31,577 nucleotides of DNA from JANPII01 sp031424915 (GTDB lineage Bacteria > Pseudomonadota > Alphaproteobacteria > Rickettsiales > Midichloriaceae). Within the stretch, counting starts at the first letter, position 1; every line of letters begins with the position of its first letter. Below the pieces are notes generated by a model. The model ran no database searches. It was given only the letters and a program-made list of their open reading frames with translations, and had not been told where the DNA came from. The stretch lies in NCBI GenBank assembly GCA_031424915.1, contig JANPII010000057.1, forward strand, positions 1 to 31,577, read 5' to 3'. Positions 8,328-15,888 of the stretch are shown here, piece by piece. Made by a program: the position numbers and the translations under genes.

Positions 8328-9369
8328 ACGCCAAGCCCGGCCGCCCGTATCACACCATAATCTATATGGCATTCTCTTCATGCTACTTAATGCCGCCTCT
8401 TTAGCTTTACTGTATGCAATGATGAAGGAGCTAACTAAGTCAATAAGCTCGCATCAAGCTGTCTTCTTATATAAGTTCTCATTACTTTTAATCTTATTGC
8501 CTTGGATCTTTCAAAAAGGATTTAAGTCCATTCACACTACCAAGCTTCACCTGCACATTATACGTGGTTTTCTCAGTATTTCAGGCTCACTTTCTCTGAT
8601 GTATGCACTACAGCACATTAAGATAGTAGATGTTACTGCGCTTGGTTATATTGAACAAGTGCTGCTAATCATTATAGGCATTGCCTACTTTAAAGAAGGT
8701 GTAAGCTTTGCTAAAATTTGCGCCATTATCTTTAGCTTTGGCGGAGCATTATTTATTTTATATCCCGACCTCAGCACCTTTAAGGAGGGCACTTATATTC
8801 CTATGCTTTTCTTAGAAAAAGACTTTAAGGATTTTAATCACTATCATCTTTTCGTGCTGCTAAGTGTGTTTTTCTGGGCCTCCAATTGCATAATAATCAA
8901 GCTACTTGGCAAGACAGAGAAAAGTAGGACGCAGTTGTTCTATGTGATGCTATGCTCATCAATTTTCTCCTATCCCATTGCCTTTGTTAAATGGTCTGCG
9001 ATTGAAGCGTTGGGAATGCATTTTTACCTCCCCTCCAGTCTTATTTCTATTCACGATGCGGGTTTGCGTCAGGAACACCTAATCTACCTTGCAGTAGTAG
9101 CTGCCTGTTATTTCACTCATTCAATAGCTTTTTTCAAAGCTTTAAGCTATGCCGACCTTTCTACTGTCATTCCATTTGACTATACGCGCTTAGTATTTAC
9201 TGGGATCTTAGGTTATTACCTATTTTCAGAAACACCTACGTTAGGCGCTTACATAGGCTATTCACTAATCGTAACTTCTGGCATATACTTAGCGCGCTCT
9301 GAAGCGGTAAAGCGTCGCAGAAAGATGCGAGAATTGCAACAAATAGAGGCGGAGTCGGAACATGCTTAA
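8311..9369 (+). CDS. EamA/DMT-superfamily transporter, first of a tandem pair
   Basis: This is a ~352-residue protein with about ten hydrophobic helices and the two-repeat organisation of EamA (drug/metabolite transporter) permeases. The frame opens at 8257, but I prefer the ATG at 8311 because GGAGA lies 6 nt before it; that start still overlaps the kinase gene by 17 nt. The family exports or exchanges amino acids, nucleotides or cofactors; in Rickettsia a member imports S-adenosylmethionine, but the substrate here cannot be read from sequence. Compared with the next gene it shares FLYKF, HxxRG.xSIxGSL, YxExxL, FWAxN, LGKTE, AQLFYV and PFDYxRLxFTGILGY, so the two arose by duplication. A ~25-residue insert (near LSTFKEGTYIP) and a loop before the last helices distinguish this copy. 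Confidence 0.88.
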   Translation: MVHTPKRQARPPVSHHNLYGILFMLLNAASLALLYAMMKELTKSISSHQAVFLYKFSLLLILLPWIFQKGFKSIHTTKLHLHIIRGFLSISGSLSLMYALQHIKIVDVTALGYIEQVLLIIIGIAYFKEGVSFAKICAIIFSFGGALFILYPDLSTFKEGTYIPMLFLEKDFKDFNHYHLFVLLSVFFWASNCIIIKLLGKTEKSRTQLFYVMLCSSIFSYPIAFVKWSAIEALGMHFYLPSSLISIHDAGLRQEHLIYLAVVAACYFTHSIAFFKALSYADLSTVIPFDYTRLVFTGILGYYLFSETPTLGAYIGYSLIVTSGIYLARSEAVKRRRKMRELQQIEAESEHA

Positions 9370-10318
9370 GAATACAAATAATATATTCAATCTAAAGATG
9401 AATAAGCTTTTTTCCGGCATTGTGTTTATGCTTATTCAAGCTATGGCCATGTCTGGGGTTTACGTGCTAACCAAAACCTTAACACGGTCGCTACATACTC
9501 ATCAAGTTGCGTTTCTGTATAAGTTTGCAATATTGCTTGCCATCTTGCCCTGGTGCCTCAAAGGGGGATTACGTAAAAATCTACGCACCAAAAAGATTGG
9601 TATGCATGTTACGCGCGGCACCTTCAGTATTATGGGCTCGTTATGCTTTTTCTATGGCTTAAGTAATATAGAAGTGCTGGATGCAGCAGCAATTACTTAT
9701 ATGGAGCATATTCTAATTGTTTTAATTGGGGTGTTCTATTTCCAGGAAAAATTAGATCGCTCTAAAGCTACATTCATCACCCTAAGCTTTATTGGTGCTC
9801 TGCTTATCATTCAACCAGGCTTTAAAATCTTTAATCGTTATTATATATATATTTTCTTGGCTTTACTTTTCTGGGCAATCAATAACTTCGCTATTAAGGT
9901 TTTAGGCAAGACTGAGCACACTAAAGCGCAGTTATTTTACGTGACGCTTGTATCTTCTCTTCTATCTTTCCCATTGGCGTTACATGAGTGGCGCGAGCTA
10001 GAATGGTGGCACTGCAAGTTTATCGGCGCCCTAGCTTTTTGCTACCTCATTCATGTAGTTGCTTTCTTTAAAGCATTCAAGCAGGCTGAAATCTCAACGG
10101 TGATGCCATTTGATTATTCCCGCCTAATATTCACTGGAATTTTGGGTTATCTGGTCTTTGGGGAAGTTCCGGATCAATACTCATATTTAGGTTATGCACT
10201 AATCGTATTGGGGGGCCTGTACTTCATGCAGCATGAAGCACGACGCCTTCATAGTGCCAGCAAACGCTTACAGGATGATAAGCTTATGGAACTGGAGTCC
10301 AAATATGAGCAGGTATAG
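9362..10318 (+). CDS. EamA/DMT-superfamily transporter, second of a tandem pair
   Basis: This 318-residue, roughly ten-helix protein is a paralogue of the preceding transporter, sharing HTHQVAFLYKF, RGTFSIMGSL, FWAINN, VLGKTE, AQLFYVTL and MPFDYSRLIFTGILGYL. GGAG lies 7 nt before the ATG at 9362, inside the end of the previous gene, so the two overlap by 8 nt and are probably translationally coupled. An internal ATG at 9398 is possible but has a poorer ribosome site. The C-terminal tail is charged and likely cytoplasmic. Two adjacent, divergent copies could form a heteromer or have different substrates; the sequence does not say which. It ends 7 nt before the stop of the convergent NDUFA9-like gene. 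Confidence 0.88.
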   Translation: MLKNTNNIFNLKMNKLFSGIVFMLIQAMAMSGVYVLTKTLTRSLHTHQVAFLYKFAILLAILPWCLKGGLRKNLRTKKIGMHVTRGTFSIMGSLCFFYGLSNIEVLDAAAITYMEHILIVLIGVFYFQEKLDRSKATFITLSFIGALLIIQPGFKIFNRYYIYIFLALLFWAINNFAIKVLGKTEHTKAQLFYVTLVSSLLSFPLALHEWRELEWWHCKFIGALAFCYLIHVVAFFKAFKQAEISTVMPFDYSRLIFTGILGYLVFGEVPDQYSYLGYALIVLGGLYFMQHEARRLHSASKRLQDDKLMELESKYEQV

Positions 10319-10325
10319 GCGTGCT

Positions 10326-11270
10326 TTATCTCTGTCTGCTTAAATGTGGAGTCATCACCGCTTCCATGGCCATAGGTTTAATCCCCAATAACACCAAGCC
10401 ATTTTTATGATTAGGTGCAAGAACATTATCATGCTTAAGTAATTCAACTTGATCTTGGGTCAGCATCGGATTAGGCAACCTCTCCAAAAACGCCGCCTCC
10501 AACTTGGCTAGCCAAAATGGAATAGATAGCAGCAAGCGCCTCCTTCCCTTAGTTTTGAGGATATAACGCATCAAATCACGCATAGTATATTGCTTTGGAC
10601 CTGCAAGCTCAAATGTACAACCATAAACTTGGCTGCGCTCTAGGCTTAGTGCTCGTACTATAGCCTTTGCTACATCACCTACATAGACAGGCTGAATTTT
10701 GGTACCTCCCCCACCTATAAGAGGTAAGAATGGCATAAATTTGCTCATGCTTGCAAACATATTTATACACTTATCCTCATGACCAAAAATAACACTAGGC
10801 CGTATTATAATAGCATCATGAAAGGCGCGCTGCACTTCTACTTCACCAGCAGCTTTAGTGCGGGCATATTGAGACTCTAGATTTTGATCACAACCCAAGG
10901 CAGATACATGAACAAGGCGCTTGACAGCATGTTGCATAGCACACTGAGCAATGAAACCAGCCGACTCTTTATGCACTTTAGTGAAGCTGTAATTTTTCTT
11001 TTCATATAGAAGGCCTACTAAATTAATCACATGAGTAGCGTCAGCCATGGCCTTTTCTACTTCGCTTCGTCTTGTAACATCGGCCCGCCAAAATCCAATC
11101 TGTCCGGCAGCCCCACAAATTCTTAAATATTTATTTTTTTGGGTCTCACCATCGCGGCTAACTAAGCGAATTTTAGCACCTGTCTTGGCTAATTCTCGGA
11201 CTACGTACTGACCTAAAAACCCAGTCCCTCCAAAAATGACTACAGTATCACGCTCATTAATATGCTCCAT
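10326..11270 (-). CDS. NDUFA9-like atypical SDR (complex I-associated NAD(P)-binding protein)
   Basis: The protein (314 residues) begins with a Rossmann dinucleotide-binding motif VVIFGGTGFLGQYVV and continues as an extended/atypical short-chain dehydrogenase: DVTRRSEVEKAM, VINLVGLLYE, RLVHVSALG, YARTKAAGE (Tyr-x-x-x-Lys), IIRPSVIFG, and IQPVYVGDVAKAI. This series is characteristic of the NDUFA9 / YfcH-like family found beside respiratory complex I genes in alphaproteobacteria and mitochondria, where NDUFA9 stabilises the Q-module junction and binds NADPH. No nuo genes are in this window, so the role is inferred from family. GGAGAG stands 7 nt before the ATG. It is divergent from sodB. Confidence 0.85.
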   Translation of the reverse strand: MEHINERDTVVIFGGTGFLGQYVVRELAKTGAKIRLVSRDGETQKNKYLRICGAAGQIGFWRADVTRRSEVEKAMADATHVINLVGLLYEKKNYSFTKVHKESAGFIAQCAMQHAVKRLVHVSALGCDQNLESQYARTKAAGEVEVQRAFHDAIIIRPSVIFGHEDKCINMFASMSKFMPFLPLIGGGGTKIQPVYVGDVAKAIVRALSLERSQVYGCTFELAGPKQYTMRDLMRYILKTKGRRRLLLSIPFWLAKLEAAFLERLPNPMLTQDQVELLKHDNVLAPNHKNGLVLLGIKPMAMEAVMTPHLSRQR

Positions 11271-11311
11271 TGGTAGCTCTCCTAACTTATTACTCTTGCA
11301 AAATCTCTTTT

Positions 11312-11340
11312 ACCCTATTAAATATAGGTGTTAGAGTCAA
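11312..11340 (-). promoter_or_regulatory. Possible promoter of the NDUFA9-like gene
   Basis: On the minus strand a good -35 TTGACT (plus-strand 11335-11340) is followed after 17 nt by a weak -10 TAGGGT (11312-11317), 41 nt upstream of the ATG. The -10 has only 3 consensus bases. It lies in the 130-nt divergent gap before sodB, which also contains the short inverted repeat CCTAT-TAAAT-ATAGG (11314-11328). Confidence 0.28.
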
Positions 11341-11400
11341 CTTGTTTCAGGGGAAAGACCCTTTGTAAAACTGTATGTTGCGAATTTAAAAGAGGTAAAA

Positions 11401-12024
11401 ATGGCCAATCTTATTAATCAAACCGGTCCTTTTGTGCTACCAGATCTACCATATGCACAAAATGCTTTAGAGCCATACATATCCGCCCATACCTTGTCAT
11501 TTCATCATGGCAAGCATCATAGCACTTATGTGAGCAACTTAAACAACCTTGTCAAAGGAACGGAATTAGAAACGGTCACCTTAGAGAAGATCATTGCCGC
11601 TACTCATAAAGATAATTCTGCAGTTGGTATTTTCAACAACGCTGCTCAAGTTTGGAATCATACTTTTTTCTGGCATTCAATGAAACCAAAGGGAGGAGGT
11701 AAGCCAACGGGTAAATTATTGGCACAGATTGAAAAAGATTTTGGCAGCTATGTAAGTTTTGTCACAGAGTTCAAAAACGCAGCCGCAACGCAGTTTGGCA
11801 GCGGTTGGGCTTGGCTAGTATGGGATGGGAGTAAATTGCAGGTCACCAAGACTGAGAACGCCCGCTCTCCACTGTTACACAGCCAAAAACCCCTACTAAC
11901 AGTTGATGTATGGGAACATGCATATTATCTTGACTATCAAAATCGTAGGGTTGATTATTTAACTACGTTCGTAGATCATCTAATGAACTGGGACTTTGTA
12001 GCTTCCAATTTTGCAGACGAATAA
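11401..12024 (+). CDS. sodB: Iron-type superoxide dismutase
   Basis: SodB converts superoxide to oxygen and hydrogen peroxide. The 207-residue protein shows the full Fe/Mn-SOD pattern: the metal-ligand histidine region TLSFHHGKHHSTYV near residue 35, AAQVWNHTFFWHSM (second His, with the Gln of AAQ typical of Fe-type enzymes), GSGWAWLV, and DVWEHAYYLDYQNRR, which provides the Asp and His ligands. There is no signal peptide, so it is cytoplasmic. AGAGG lies 5 nt before the ATG. The gene stops 31 nt before virB8 on the same strand, so read-through into the T4SS operon is possible. Fe rather than Mn specificity is inferred from motifs only. Confidence 0.96.
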   Translation: MANLINQTGPFVLPDLPYAQNALEPYISAHTLSFHHGKHHSTYVSNLNNLVKGTELETVTLEKIIAATHKDNSAVGIFNNAAQVWNHTFFWHSMKPKGGGKPTGKLLAQIEKDFGSYVSFVTEFKNAAATQFGSGWAWLVWDGSKLQVTKTENARSPLLHSQKPLLTVDVWEHAYYLDYQNRRVDYLTTFVDHLMNWDFVASNFADE

Positions 12025-12055
12025 ATGTGGTAATAACCAATATAAGGGGTAATGC

Positions 12056-12772
12056 ATGGGTTTATCTGATTTCCTTAATAAATTAAGGCCAGGCCGAAAG
12101 GGCGCGGATGGTGGCAAAGATGCCATGAGCACAATCCGCAATTGGTACACCGACCGTTATGAGAGCGCTATAATTCAGCGCAACATTATGTTTCTGGTGC
12201 TAGTAGTATCTCTTGCTATAATCGGCTTATCAGTCTCCGCACTGCGGTATATCAAAAATAGTAAGTCGATTGAACCATTTGTCATTGAAATAGAACCAAA
12301 GGCTGGTGTGCCCACTGTGGTAGATCCTGTCACGATTAAAGCTTACTCTGCAAACGATGCAATCAGGCGGTATTTTGTATTACAGTATGTCAAGGCGCGA
12401 GAGGAATACTATGCTGATACATATAACTATAACTATAATACTGTAGTGCGTGTGTTTTCTACAGAAGAAGTATACTATCGAGATTATAGGCCTCAGTATG
12501 GAACTAACAACCCCAGCAGCCCAGTAAACTTATATGGCAAATTTGGATATCGCCAAGTCTTGCTTAAATCTATAGTTTTCTTAAGCGAAAAAACCGCACA
12601 AGTACGGTTCGCTTTACAAATTGGAGGTGTGGCCACTCCTTTACAGCAAGATAGGGTGGCACTCATAACATTTAATTTTGAAAACATCAAGATGAGTGAT
12701 GATGAGCGACTTATCAATCCATTAGGCTTTAGGGTAACTTTATATAAGGTAGAAGATGAAAGAGTGCAGTAA
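12056..12772 (+). CDS. virB8: Type IV secretion inner-membrane protein VirB8
   Basis: The 238-residue protein has a short cytoplasmic N-terminus, one membrane helix (~residues 44-66, IMFLVLVVSLAIIGLSVSAL) and a periplasmic domain with the VirB8/NTF2-like features (ANDAIRRYFVLQYVKAREEYY, GKFGYRQVLLKSIVFLSEKTAQVRF). VirB8 is the assembly factor linking the inner-membrane platform to the VirB9/10 core. GGGG lies 6-9 nt before the ATG. It heads a virB8-B9-B10-B11-D4 block with overlapping ends, the order of the conserved rvh cluster of Rickettsiales. Additional virB8/virB9 paralogues usually exist elsewhere in such genomes; they are not seen here. Confidence 0.93.
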   Translation: MGLSDFLNKLRPGRKGADGGKDAMSTIRNWYTDRYESAIIQRNIMFLVLVVSLAIIGLSVSALRYIKNSKSIEPFVIEIEPKAGVPTVVDPVTIKAYSANDAIRRYFVLQYVKAREEYYADTYNYNYNTVVRVFSTEEVYYRDYRPQYGTNNPSSPVNLYGKFGYRQVLLKSIVFLSEKTAQVRFALQIGGVATPLQQDRVALITFNFENIKMSDDERLINPLGFRVTLYKVEDERVQ

Positions 12773-13493
12773 GCTGCTTTTAATGATGCTAATGTTAGGT
12801 GTTTGCACGCCATATGCTATGTCGGCAGAGCGTCCAATTGCAACCGATAGTAGAATCAGAACACTGGTTTATAGTGAAAATGAGGTCTTCCGGATTGTGG
12901 TAAACTATGGCTATCAAACAGTTTTAGAATTTGCCAATGGTGAAGAGGTACAAACTATATCATCGGGCAATAATTATGCTTGGACCATAACACCAATGGG
13001 TAGGCGGCTGTTTATTAAGCCTCTAGAAGATAGCATCATGACCAATATGACGATTATAACTAACTTACGCTCATATCAATTTGAATTACAGTCGAAACCG
13101 ATGTCTAATACACTGGATGAGGAATTGGTATATGTGGTAAGATTCTTCTACCCTGATGAAGCTGTAGATCAAATTAAACCCGAAGTAATATTACAAAATG
13201 AGACTGTGCGTCATATGCAGCCCCATAATTTCAATTACACCATGAGTGGTTCTGAAAGTATATCTCCTTCAAAAGTGTTTGATGATGGCCTAACTACTTC
13301 ATTCGAATTCGATCATCCATTACCAAATGTTGTATTCGAAGCAAAAACAGATGGCGAAGATTTTGCTACTATTACCCCCCAACGCAAAGGGACAAAATTT
13401 ATTTTTAATACTATCGCCCCAGAGTTTAGAATAAAAAGTGGTGGCACAGTGGTGAATGTTTATAATGAAGACTATAATAAAATGGTACGCTAA
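12756..13493 (+). CDS. virB9: Type IV secretion outer-membrane-complex protein VirB9
   Basis: VirB9 forms the outer ring of the T4SS core complex with VirB10. The 245-residue protein starts with a signal peptide (KLLLMMLMLGVCTPYAMSA, cleavage near residue 23), then the VirB9/CagX N-domain (DSRIRTLVYSENEVFRIVVNYGYQTVLEF) and a C-domain with NFNYTMSG and the FDDGLTTSFEF segment that contacts VirB10. The start overlaps virB8 by 17 nt, and the stop shares one base with the virB10 start (TAATG), so translation is coupled. The C-terminal FRIKSGGTVVNVYNEDYNK is typical of VirB9. Confidence 0.93.
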   Translation: MKECSKLLLMMLMLGVCTPYAMSAERPIATDSRIRTLVYSENEVFRIVVNYGYQTVLEFANGEEVQTISSGNNYAWTITPMGRRLFIKPLEDSIMTNMTIITNLRSYQFELQSKPMSNTLDEELVYVVRFFYPDEAVDQIKPEVILQNETVRHMQPHNFNYTMSGSESISPSKVFDDGLTTSFEFDHPLPNVVFEAKTDGEDFATITPQRKGTKFIFNTIAPEFRIKSGGTVVNVYNEDYNKMVR

Positions 13494-14896
13494 TGTTTGA
13501 AGATGATAAAAAACAAGAAGATAGCCCTCTTCTGACTTCTGGTGGTAACGAACCAAGTGAGGACGAAGATAATGAAGTGCAGAATCAGTTCTCCAAAGTG
13601 GCTATGGCACCCCAACATCAGAAAATTATAGTTGCAGCTATTATAGCGGTCACCGCAGCAGCAAGCTATTTTGCATTTTTTGGGCAGACTCCTTCTAAAG
13701 AAGAGATACGCTCTAAGCAACAGCAGGATATCAAAGCTAAAAAGGAAGAGCTGGTGCAATCCGCAACACCTGTAACTAATCAATCTGATACTAATATACC
13801 CGCGCCAACTCTAAAATTACCTGAGCCTCCGCCATTAGCAGAACCTAAACCTCCAGAGCCCCCTCCCCCACCACTGCCCATAGCACCACCCACACCTTTC
13901 TTGTCTGGAGGTAGCACTCCTGGAGGTATTCCAGGTAGATCAACAGCCACTGGTGCCTCAGGTAGCCTACTTAAAAGTAGCAAGGACGATGAAGCAAGCA
14001 AAAAGTTAGCAGAACGCCGTAAGTCTGGCATAATGGTCCTTGGTGGCAAAGGTGGCAACAGCGATGGTCAATCGTCTGGTAACAAATCTAATCCAACTGA
14101 TCCTAAAGATAAGGATAAGGATGAAGCCGACCCAGATCAGGAGACAAAAAAATCTACCGCTGGTTTCCTAGGATTTGGCGCAGGTAACTTTGATGGAGCA
14201 GGCATGGGCCATACCAGTGCAACTCAGGTTAGCGCTACTTATGTAGGCAACACCGACGTTATAGTCGTTCAGGGTAAAATGATTAATGCAGTGCTAGAAA
14301 CCGCTATTAACACAGACCTTCCTGGCACATTGCGGGCCGTAATCACCAGGGATGTTTACGCAGAATCTGGACGCAACATTTTAGTTCCTAAGGGATCTAG
14401 GGTAATTGGTGATTATGACTCTGAAATTAAAGATGGGCAAGTTAGGGTTGCTGTAAATTGGACTAGAGTACTATTACCTGGCGGCGTCGATATCAAAATT
14501 GACTCTAAGGGAACGGACCCATTGGGGCGCGCTGGAGTTAGCGGTCACTTGGATAACAAGTTCTGGACCAGAATGGGCTCTGCCTTTATGATCTCGTACA
14601 TTATACCTCTGGCAATGGGCACACTTACTAAAACTAATAAGGACCAGATAAGCACAACAACAACTACTACCACTGCAGGCAATCCAACCACTACTACAGG
14701 AGGAAGCTCCAAGGCTCTGCAGATGAAAGAAGCATCAGATAAGTTTGGTAAAATTGCAGAAGAGGCTATTAAAAATGCCTTCCCAACAAAACCTACTATC
14801 ACTGTTGATCAGGGCACGGAGATAAGTATCTTTGTACAAAAAGATATAGTATTCCCAGCCTCAGCGGTAAGTAACCGAACTGGTGTAGTCGAATGA
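13493..14896 (+). CDS. virB10: Type IV secretion core channel protein VirB10
   Basis: VirB10 spans both membranes and gates the channel. The 467-residue protein has an acidic cytoplasmic N-terminus, a membrane helix (~residues 43-63), a proline-rich periplasmic stretch (~100-135, PEPPPPPLPIAPP), a charged low-complexity linker (~165-225) and the conserved TrbI/VirB10 barrel domain (~250-465: INAVLETAINTDLPGTLRAVITRDVYAESGRN... with GSRVIGDYDS). The outer-membrane antenna helix (GSAFMISYIIPLAMGTL) is followed by a threonine-rich run (~387-403) at the position of the loop that emerges at the cell surface. It overlaps virB9 by 1 nt and virB11 by 4 nt. Confidence 0.94.
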   Translation: MFEDDKKQEDSPLLTSGGNEPSEDEDNEVQNQFSKVAMAPQHQKIIVAAIIAVTAAASYFAFFGQTPSKEEIRSKQQQDIKAKKEELVQSATPVTNQSDTNIPAPTLKLPEPPPLAEPKPPEPPPPPLPIAPPTPFLSGGSTPGGIPGRSTATGASGSLLKSSKDDEASKKLAERRKSGIMVLGGKGGNSDGQSSGNKSNPTDPKDKDKDEADPDQETKKSTAGFLGFGAGNFDGAGMGHTSATQVSATYVGNTDVIVVQGKMINAVLETAINTDLPGTLRAVITRDVYAESGRNILVPKGSRVIGDYDSEIKDGQVRVAVNWTRVLLPGGVDIKIDSKGTDPLGRAGVSGHLDNKFWTRMGSAFMISYIIPLAMGTLTKTNKDQISTTTTTTTAGNPTTTTGGSSKALQMKEASDKFGKIAEEAIKNAFPTKPTITVDQGTEISIFVQKDIVFPASAVSNRTGVVE

Positions 14897-15882
14897 TGAA
14901 CTTAACGGCATTAGAAACTTATCTTGAGCCGCTCAAAGATATTTTTGCAGAAGAGGGGGTGAATGAAATTTCCATCAACCGCCCCTTCGAAGCTTGGGTA
15001 GAAAAGGGCGGTGATATACGTTACGAAAGTATGCCAGCACTAGATTTCGACCATTTGCGCGGCTTGGCTATGCTGGTTGCACAATCCACTGACCAGCGCA
15101 TCAGCGAGGAAAATCCATTATTATCTGCAACCTTACCTAATGGGTATCGTATTCAGATTGTAATACCCCCTGCTTGTGAACCAGGTACAATCGGCATGGC
15201 GATACGCAAACCTTCCAGTATGAAATTAATGCTAGATGACTATGAAAAATTAGGCGCCTTTGATACTACTGCGGTTGAAGAAATTATTGATGATACAGAC
15301 AAAACTCTAAGTGAGATGCTGAATAAGAAGCAGGTCAAAGAATTCCTGAATCAGGCAGTGTTAAGCCACAAAAATATTATTATAAGCGGCGGTACTTCAA
15401 CTGGTAAGACCACATTTACTAACGCTATGCTGCGGGCCATTCCAAAAGAAGAACGCCTTATTACATGTGAAGATGCTAGAGAAATTGATCTTAATGAGCA
15501 CCCCAATCGTATGCATTTGTTGGCATCTAAAGGAGGCCAGGGTCGCGCCAAGGTAACCACGCAAGACCTGATCGAAGCATGCTTGCGTCTGCGTCCTGAT
15601 CGTATTATAGTAGGTGAACTGCGCGGTACTGAAGCTTTTAGCTTCTTACGCGCTATTAATACCGGACACCCTGGCTCTATATCTACCTTGCATGCGGACA
15701 CGCCTGCTATGGCTATTGAACAACTTAAGCTTATGGTGATGCAGGCGGGACTTGGGATGCCCCCTGAGCAAATCAAAGAGTATATTTTGAATGTTGTAGA
15801 TATAGTGGTACAGTTAAAAAGAGCGGCGCATGGCAAGCGCTATATTTCCGAAATATACTTTAAGGGCCATAAAAAGGGTTAA
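14893..15882 (+). CDS. virB11: Type IV secretion traffic ATPase VirB11
   Basis: VirB11 is a hexameric AAA-like ATPase at the cytoplasmic base of the T4SS. The 329-residue protein has the N-terminal domain with EEGVNEISINRP, and a C-terminal ATPase domain with Walker A GGTSTGKTTF (~166-175), the Asp box TCEDAREIDL, Walker B RLRPDRIIVGELRGTEAF and the His box STLHADTP. All expected catalytic residues are present. The start overlaps virB10 (ATGA), and virD4 follows 6 nt later. Confidence 0.95.
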   Translation: MMNLTALETYLEPLKDIFAEEGVNEISINRPFEAWVEKGGDIRYESMPALDFDHLRGLAMLVAQSTDQRISEENPLLSATLPNGYRIQIVIPPACEPGTIGMAIRKPSSMKLMLDDYEKLGAFDTTAVEEIIDDTDKTLSEMLNKKQVKEFLNQAVLSHKNIIISGGTSTGKTTFTNAMLRAIPKEERLITCEDAREIDLNEHPNRMHLLASKGGQGRAKVTTQDLIEACLRLRPDRIIVGELRGTEAFSFLRAINTGHPGSISTLHADTPAMAIEQLKLMVMQAGLGMPPEQIKEYILNVVDIVVQLKRAAHGKRYISEIYFKGHKKG

Positions 15883-15888
15883 TCATCT

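Noticed and set aside
13490..13783. 97-residue minus-strand ORF opposite virB10
   Set aside because: Complementary-strand shadow of the virB10 N-terminal coding region with unusual Cys/Phe content.
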